Part shown: one piece after another, positions 60,064 to 64,000 of the stretch
Layout: every line of letters starts with the position of its first letter
Position numbering within the stretch: position 1 is the first letter of the stretch
Assembly (NCBI RefSeq): GCF_004138335.1
Contig: NZ_RYFW01000003.1
Coordinates: 124,001-188,000 of the forward strand
Direction: 5' to 3'
Length of the DNA: 64,000 nt
Source: Peristeroidobacter agariperforans
GTDB lineage: Bacteria > Pseudomonadota > Gammaproteobacteria > Steroidobacterales > Steroidobacteraceae
Program-made: the position numbers and the translations under genes
The notes under the pieces: generated by a model
Seen by the model: the letters and a program-made list of their open reading frames with translations, nothing else
The model's database searches: none
What the model was told of the DNA's origin: nothing

Positions 60064-61663
60064 TCTGATCGTCCTCGGCGCGGATCACCTCACCTTCGCC
60101 GAAAGTCCGATGTCGGACGCGCCGGCCCGATGCAAACTGGGATTTCGTTTCGGTCGGTGTCTCGACCGGGGCCGGTTCGACGTCGTGGACCCGCTCCTGC
60201 GGCCGCCTGCAATTGTCACAGTGGTCGCACGGGTGACCGCGATCTTCGCCGAAGTATTCGCGCAGCAGCTGCATGCGGCACTCGAGGGATTCGCTGTAAC
60301 GAATCATCGCCTCCAGGCGGTCGCGCTCGGCTTGGTGTTGAGCGTCGAAGTCGCCGAACAGTTCGTCCAGTTGCTCCGGGCGTAAGTTTCCTATCGGTTG
60401 CAGCGCCCGGCCGGAGCGTTCCACCAGCTCCAGCTCTTCCAGCGCATTGATCAAAACGGTGACGCGGCGCGGGTGCAGGCTGCTTGCCTCGGCCAGTGCA
60501 CTCATGGAGATGGGCTTGCCAGTGGAGGTCAGCTCGCTCAGTGCTTTCAGCAACTTCATCGCATCCGCGGGCCTCGGTCCCTTGCGGCCCAGAAAGAAGC
60601 TGCGGATCCGTTTGTCCTCCAGCTTATAAAACAGCACACACCGGGCCGGCTTGCCGTCGCGACCCGCGCGACCTGCCTCCTGGTAGTAGCTCTCGATCGA
60701 TCCAGGATAGTGCCAGTGCACGATGAAGCGGATGTCGGGCTTATCGACGCCCATGCCAAAGGCATTGGTTGCGACCATGACCCGACAGCGGCCCGACATG
60801 AACCGGTTCTGTGCACTCGCCCGCGCAGCTTTGCTCATCCGGCCGTGATACCGCTCCGCGTCGATGCCTTGTTGTCGCAACCAGGTGTGCAACTCGTCTG
60901 CGCGACGGACCGTGGCGACGTAGACGATGCCGCTGCCGGAGTCGCTCGCCAGTAGTTGCAGCAGCGCCTGTTCCTTCTCCGGCCGGCTGACGGTGCGAAT
61001 CACTTCAAAGAACAAATTTTCGCGCTCGATACCCGTTTGCACGACCAGCGGCCGGTCCAACTCGAGCCTGGCGCCGATCTCGTCCACCACTTGAGGCGGG
61101 GCCGTGGCGGTCAATGCCATTACTGGCGGATGACCGAGCGCGGCGATCGCCTGACCCAGCTCGAGGTACGCCGGTCGGAAGTCATGGCCCCACTCCGAGA
61201 TGCAATGGGCTTCATCGACGACCAATAGCGCCACCTCGCGCTGCTGGAGGGGCTGTAAATGCTCGACGTTCTGCAGCCGTTCCGGAGTGATGAAGATGAA
61301 GTCGAGCTCGCCGGCGGCGATTTCGAGTTCCTGCGCCTCCTGGTCCGCCGGAGCAACGGTCGAGTCCAGGCGGGCGGCCTCGATGTTCGCCGCTTCCAGT
61401 CGCCTGACTTGATCGTGCATGAGCGCGATGAGCGGCGAGACCACGATCACGGCGCCACGTAGGAACAAGGCCGGCAACTGAAAGCACAGCGACTTTCCCC
61501 CGCCCGTCGGCAACACGCCGATCGCGTCGCGTCCGGTCAGCGCGGCTTCGATGAGCTCACGTTGGCCGGGTCGGAAACGCTGGATGCCGAAACGCCGCGC
61601 GGCCGTTGCTCGTATCGCTAGCCACGGGATCTGCGGGTCTGGACGGGAAGTTCTCTGGCTCAC
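59999..61663 (-). CDS. recQ: ATP-dependent DNA helicase, RecQ family (short form)
   Basis: The 554-aa helicase has the RecQ motif 0 (FGIQRFRPGQRELI), Walker A (GVLPTGGGKSLCFQLP), DEAH box (LLVVDEAHCISEWGHDFRPAY), motif VI region (HYPGSIESYYQEAGRAGRDG) and a Cys-rich zinc region (PCDHCDNCRRP). There is no HRDC domain. The end (GRRVRHRTFGEGEVIRAEDDQIIVSFP) resembles the C-terminal motif of UvrD-type helicases. It unwinds DNA during repair and recombination. Confidence 0.93.
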   Translation of the reverse strand: MSQRTSRPDPQIPWLAIRATAARRFGIQRFRPGQRELIEAALTGRDAIGVLPTGGGKSLCFQLPALFLRGAVIVVSPLIALMHDQVRRLEAANIEAARLDSTVAPADQEAQELEIAAGELDFIFITPERLQNVEHLQPLQQREVALLVVDEAHCISEWGHDFRPAYLELGQAIAALGHPPVMALTATAPPQVVDEIGARLELDRPLVVQTGIERENLFFEVIRTVSRPEKEQALLQLLASDSGSGIVYVATVRRADELHTWLRQQGIDAERYHGRMSKAARASAQNRFMSGRCRVMVATNAFGMGVDKPDIRFIVHWHYPGSIESYYQEAGRAGRDGKPARCVLFYKLEDKRIRSFFLGRKGPRPADAMKLLKALSELTSTGKPISMSALAEASSLHPRRVTVLINALEELELVERSGRALQPIGNLRPEQLDELFGDFDAQHQAERDRLEAMIRYSESLECRMQLLREYFGEDRGHPCDHCDNCRRPQERVHDVEPAPVETPTETKSQFASGRRVRHRTFGEGEVIRAEDDQIIVSFPRRGEKRILASKLRVI

Positions 61664-61726
61664 AAGCAGCGGAACGCGCCGCAGCCTTCGAACGTTGCGT
61701 GATATCTCAACAATGGAGCCAGCTCG

Positions 61727-62221
61727 ATGCCAGCGAAAGCACGTAAGAAAGGTTCATCGAAAGCCAAAGCCGCGCGCCGCCCGCAGGATGCGATCGCGTT
61801 GCTGCGCACGGACCACAGCCTGGTCGAGGATTTGTTCGAGCAGTTCGAGAAAGCACGGGACGACAAACGCAAACAGACGCTGGCGACCAAAATCTGTCTG
61901 GAATTGAAGATTCACACGCAGCTCGAAGAGGAGATCTTCTATCCCGCGGCGAGACAGGCGTTACCCAAGGAAGAAGACCTGCTCGACGAAGCGACTGTAG
62001 AACACGCTTCCGCCAAGGATCTCATCGAGCAGATCGAGGCGGGCAACCCTGGCGAGGAATACTGGGAAGCCAAGGTCACGGTCCTGGGTGAATACATCAA
62101 GCACCACGTCAAGGAGGAGCACAACGAGATGTTCCCCAAAGTGCGCAAGACCAAGCTGGATCTCAAGGCGCTGGGTGAGCAGTTGCGCGCTCGCAAGGAA
62201 GAGCTGCAGAACACCATGTGA
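61727..62221 (+). CDS. Hemerythrin HHE-domain protein
   Basis: The 164-aa protein has a Lys/Ala-rich start (MPAKARKKGSSKAKAARR) and a four-helix HHE domain: LRTDHSLVEDLFEQFEKA, ICLELKIHTQLEEEIFYPA, TVEHASAKDLIEQIE and YIKHHVKEEHNEMFPKVR. The His and Glu residues suit a di-iron site that binds O2 or NO. The basic head could bind DNA or RNA. It is a stand-alone gene upstream of and divergent from RecQ. Confidence 0.92.
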   Translation: MPAKARKKGSSKAKAARRPQDAIALLRTDHSLVEDLFEQFEKARDDKRKQTLATKICLELKIHTQLEEEIFYPAARQALPKEEDLLDEATVEHASAKDLIEQIEAGNPGEEYWEAKVTVLGEYIKHHVKEEHNEMFPKVRKTKLDLKALGEQLRARKEELQNTM

Positions 62222-62254
62222 GGGACCAGCGTCACCTGCTCGTAGTGCACCGAT

Positions 62255-63487
62255 TCAGCGCCCTACGATCAGGCTCACCGTTGTGGTCGCGCTGCCGCCG
62301 ATGTTCAGCGTGGCGAAGTTCTTGGCGCCCGCTACTTGATACTCGCCTGCGGCGCCGGTCACCTGCTTGAAGCAGTCCAGCGCCATTCGCACGCCGGTGG
62401 CGCCGACCGGATGACCGCCGCCGATCAAGCCCCCGCTGGGGTTTACGGGAATGCGCCCGCCGATCTCAATGTCTCCGGCTTCGATCGCCCGCCAGCTTTG
62501 GCCGGGAGGGGTGATGCCGAAATGATCGATCGCCAGGTACTCGGTGGTCGTAAAGCAATCGTGCGTTTCGATGCCGTCGATCTGTTCGACGCCGGCAAGG
62601 CCGGCGCGGCGGAATGCGTCGGTAATCGCACCCCGCACGTGCGGAAAGACATAGGGCTGGCCTTCGCTGGTCTTGATCTTGGCGGCGTACGTGATGGGCG
62701 CCGTTCGATGTCCCCAGCCCTTGATGTAAGGCAGAGCGGCAAGGTCGCTGCCGAGCCGCTTGGCATACTCGTGCGCGCGCTCTTCTGAAGCGAGAAATAC
62801 GATTGCGGCGCCATCGGTGATCTGGCAGCAGTCCTGCTTACGGGTGCGGCCCTCGATGATGGGATTGTCGAGGTCATCGGCGCTGAAACTGTGCTCCTTG
62901 AAGGTCCAACGGCGAGTTTGCGCATTGGCGTTGCGTCTACCGTTCTCGAAATTGATCTGCGCGATGCGGGACAGATGCTCCTGCTTCAAGCCGTAACGAC
63001 GATCGTATTCGTCCGCTACGTCGCTGAAGACCTGCACCCAGGGGTAGCGAGCATGCTGGTACTCGTGGCCATTCCACATCGCCGGACCGCCGATGAGCTT
63101 CGCTGCCTGCTCGCCCGGCACATTGCGCATTTGCTCCACGCCGAGAACGGCGGCAAGCCCATACCGTCCTGCCTCGATGTCAGCACCTGCCGCGAGTAGC
63201 GCCAGGCTTCCGGATGCGCACGCGCCTTCGTGCCGCGACGCCGGGATGCCATCGAATCCCGGATCGCTGGCGGCAAACAAGCCGCCAAGGTGCCCCTGAT
63301 TGCAGAACAGCTCGGCTCCGAAATTGCCGATGTGAGCGACTTCTATGTCGCAGGCAGCGAGGTGGATTTCAGCCAGGCCGCGCACGATGGTCGAACGCAT
63401 GGCATCGGCGATCTCCAGGCCGCTGCGCGCCCAGTTGTCGGCGAAGTCCGTCTGGTAGCCGCCAAGAATGTAGACCCGTGACGCCAT
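62255..63487 (-). CDS. Thiolase-family protein (acetyl-CoA acetyltransferase / SCP2-like)
   Basis: The 410-aa protein carries the nucleophile Cys in GACASGSLALLAAG, the HDCFTTTEYLAIDHFG segment and the final GGLIGGGHPVGATGVRM with the catalytic His; the usual C-terminal second Cys motif is replaced by ATLNIGGSATTTVSLIV. It matches the SCP-X/SCP2 thiolase group acting in beta-oxidation of branched or steroid side chains. AAGGAG precedes the ATG. The gene stands alone here. Confidence 0.92.
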   Translation of the reverse strand: MASRVYILGGYQTDFADNWARSGLEIADAMRSTIVRGLAEIHLAACDIEVAHIGNFGAELFCNQGHLGGLFAASDPGFDGIPASRHEGACASGSLALLAAGADIEAGRYGLAAVLGVEQMRNVPGEQAAKLIGGPAMWNGHEYQHARYPWVQVFSDVADEYDRRYGLKQEHLSRIAQINFENGRRNANAQTRRWTFKEHSFSADDLDNPIIEGRTRKQDCCQITDGAAIVFLASEERAHEYAKRLGSDLAALPYIKGWGHRTAPITYAAKIKTSEGQPYVFPHVRGAITDAFRRAGLAGVEQIDGIETHDCFTTTEYLAIDHFGITPPGQSWRAIEAGDIEIGGRIPVNPSGGLIGGGHPVGATGVRMALDCFKQVTGAAGEYQVAGAKNFATLNIGGSATTTVSLIVGR

Positions 63488-63658
63488 GGTCGTTGCTCCT
63501 TCGGTGATCGGCGTAACCTCGCGTATTCAGCTTCGAGACGCGTGTCGCCGGACAAACGAGGTTTTCGTGCGATAAGGCGGCAGTGGATGTTCGCGCGCTC
63601 GCGGGCAGTCAATTCACTATGATGGGAGCGCATCCATCGAGCATCGAGAAACCGGAAG

Positions 63659-64000
63659 ATGAGCATGACGAAAACGGCTGCGCTGGCCCTGATCCTGGTG
63701 TCGCTGATCTGTTCTGGATGCGCGGCGCCCGGCGGCGGCGCCGTTGAAGACGAGCCCACGCTGATCGACGCGGAAGGCAGCTCTCCGGCTGAGGTGGCAG
63801 CGACGCTCGAGGAAGCGGCGCCCAGCCCGGAAGGAGGCTCGAAGCAGGAAGAGGGCGAGCTGCCCCTGGCCGTCGCCGAGTCGGAGCCCCCCAAGGAGGG
63901 GCCGGAGGAGGTGATCGTCCAGGGTCGCGTTCTCACCCGTCACCAGGTGATCCAGGATCTCGTTGCTGAAGCGCAGACGGTGCTTGCCGACGTCGAGCTT
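63659..64000 (+). CDS. Putative lipoprotein, 3' end outside window
   Basis: The 114 visible codons start MSMTKTAALALILVSLICSGC, a lipoprotein-like signal. An acidic, Glu/Pro-rich region follows (EGSSPAEVAATLEEAAPSPE, GGSKQEEGELPLAVAESEPP), then VIVQGRVLTRHQVIQDLVAE and the window end. It is probably an envelope protein whose folded domain lies downstream. The family cannot be identified from this part. Confidence 0.7.
   Translation, partial: MSMTKTAALALILVSLICSGCAAPGGGAVEDEPTLIDAEGSSPAEVAATLEEAAPSPEGGSKQEEGELPLAVAESEPPKEGPEEVIVQGRVLTRHQVIQDLVAEAQTVLADVEL

Noticed and set aside
1-64000. rRNA, tRNA, CRISPR array or replication origin
   Set aside because: No characteristic rRNA or tRNA sequence, regularly spaced repeats or DnaA-box cluster was recognised. 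The dispersed repeats are irregularly spaced and are not CRISPRs.

Overview
This 64 kb window is GC-rich chromosomal DNA from a Gram-negative bacterium. It has three TonB-dependent receptors, a FecI/FecR-type sigma/anti-sigma pair, an ECF sigma next to YCII proteins, many lipoproteins, exported peptidases and a short RecQ. The gene set resembles an environmental gammaproteobacterium of the Xanthomonadales/Nevskiales/Steroidobacter type; that placement is inference from gene content only. I saw no rRNA, tRNA or CRISPR array.

Layout. 1-4.0 kb, minus strand: RNase H (cut by the window edge), a flavin monooxygenase overlapping a fatty-acid desaturase, a PhyH-type dioxygenase and a 48-aa ORF. 4.1-12.0 kb: a TetR regulator, then receptor, DUF3604 lipoprotein, peptidyl-prolyl isomerase and HupE-like protein in a row. 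Nearly identical CACGTG-centred sites lie before the regulator and before the receptor. 12.0-22.5 kb: a PepSY protein, small membrane proteins, decayed DHFR-like and Doc genes, a second PhyH protein, two YCII proteins with their ECF sigma, an esterase-TPR protein and an S41 protease. 22.6-28.5 kb: an accessory stretch of mostly minus-strand genes. 29.0-47.6 kb: a long plus-strand locus with sigma and anti-sigma factors, two receptors, esterase, S12-like hydrolase, M19-like dipeptidase, SDR, S9 peptidase, amidohydrolase, RidA and MFS transporter. It looks like an uptake and degradation system for peptides or amide compounds. 48.1-58.8 kb: a cassette-like accessory region with two PIN-toxin modules, a BlaI/M56 sensor pair and recombinase debris. 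58.9-64 kb: ordinary genes (thioredoxin-reductase-like protein, RecQ, hemerythrin, thiolase, lipoprotein).

The most interesting signal is not a gene. A roughly 60-110 bp element, recognisable by a core like GTTCCTGCAGTCTC followed by GCGGGTACGCGTGCG, occurs about 17 times, always in the same orientation. In about 12 cases it lies just 3' of a minus-strand gene. Successive copies enclose single genes or toxin-antitoxin pairs, especially at 48.5-58.8 kb, so the layout resembles an integron cassette array. The usual attC core sites are absent and no integron integrase is visible, so the element is presented as an unassigned repeat family. Other notable points are an M56 sensor with an LptA/OstA-like C-terminal domain, a gene interrupted at a correctly phased A AAA AAC slippery site, and an M19 dipeptidase homologue lacking key metal ligands.
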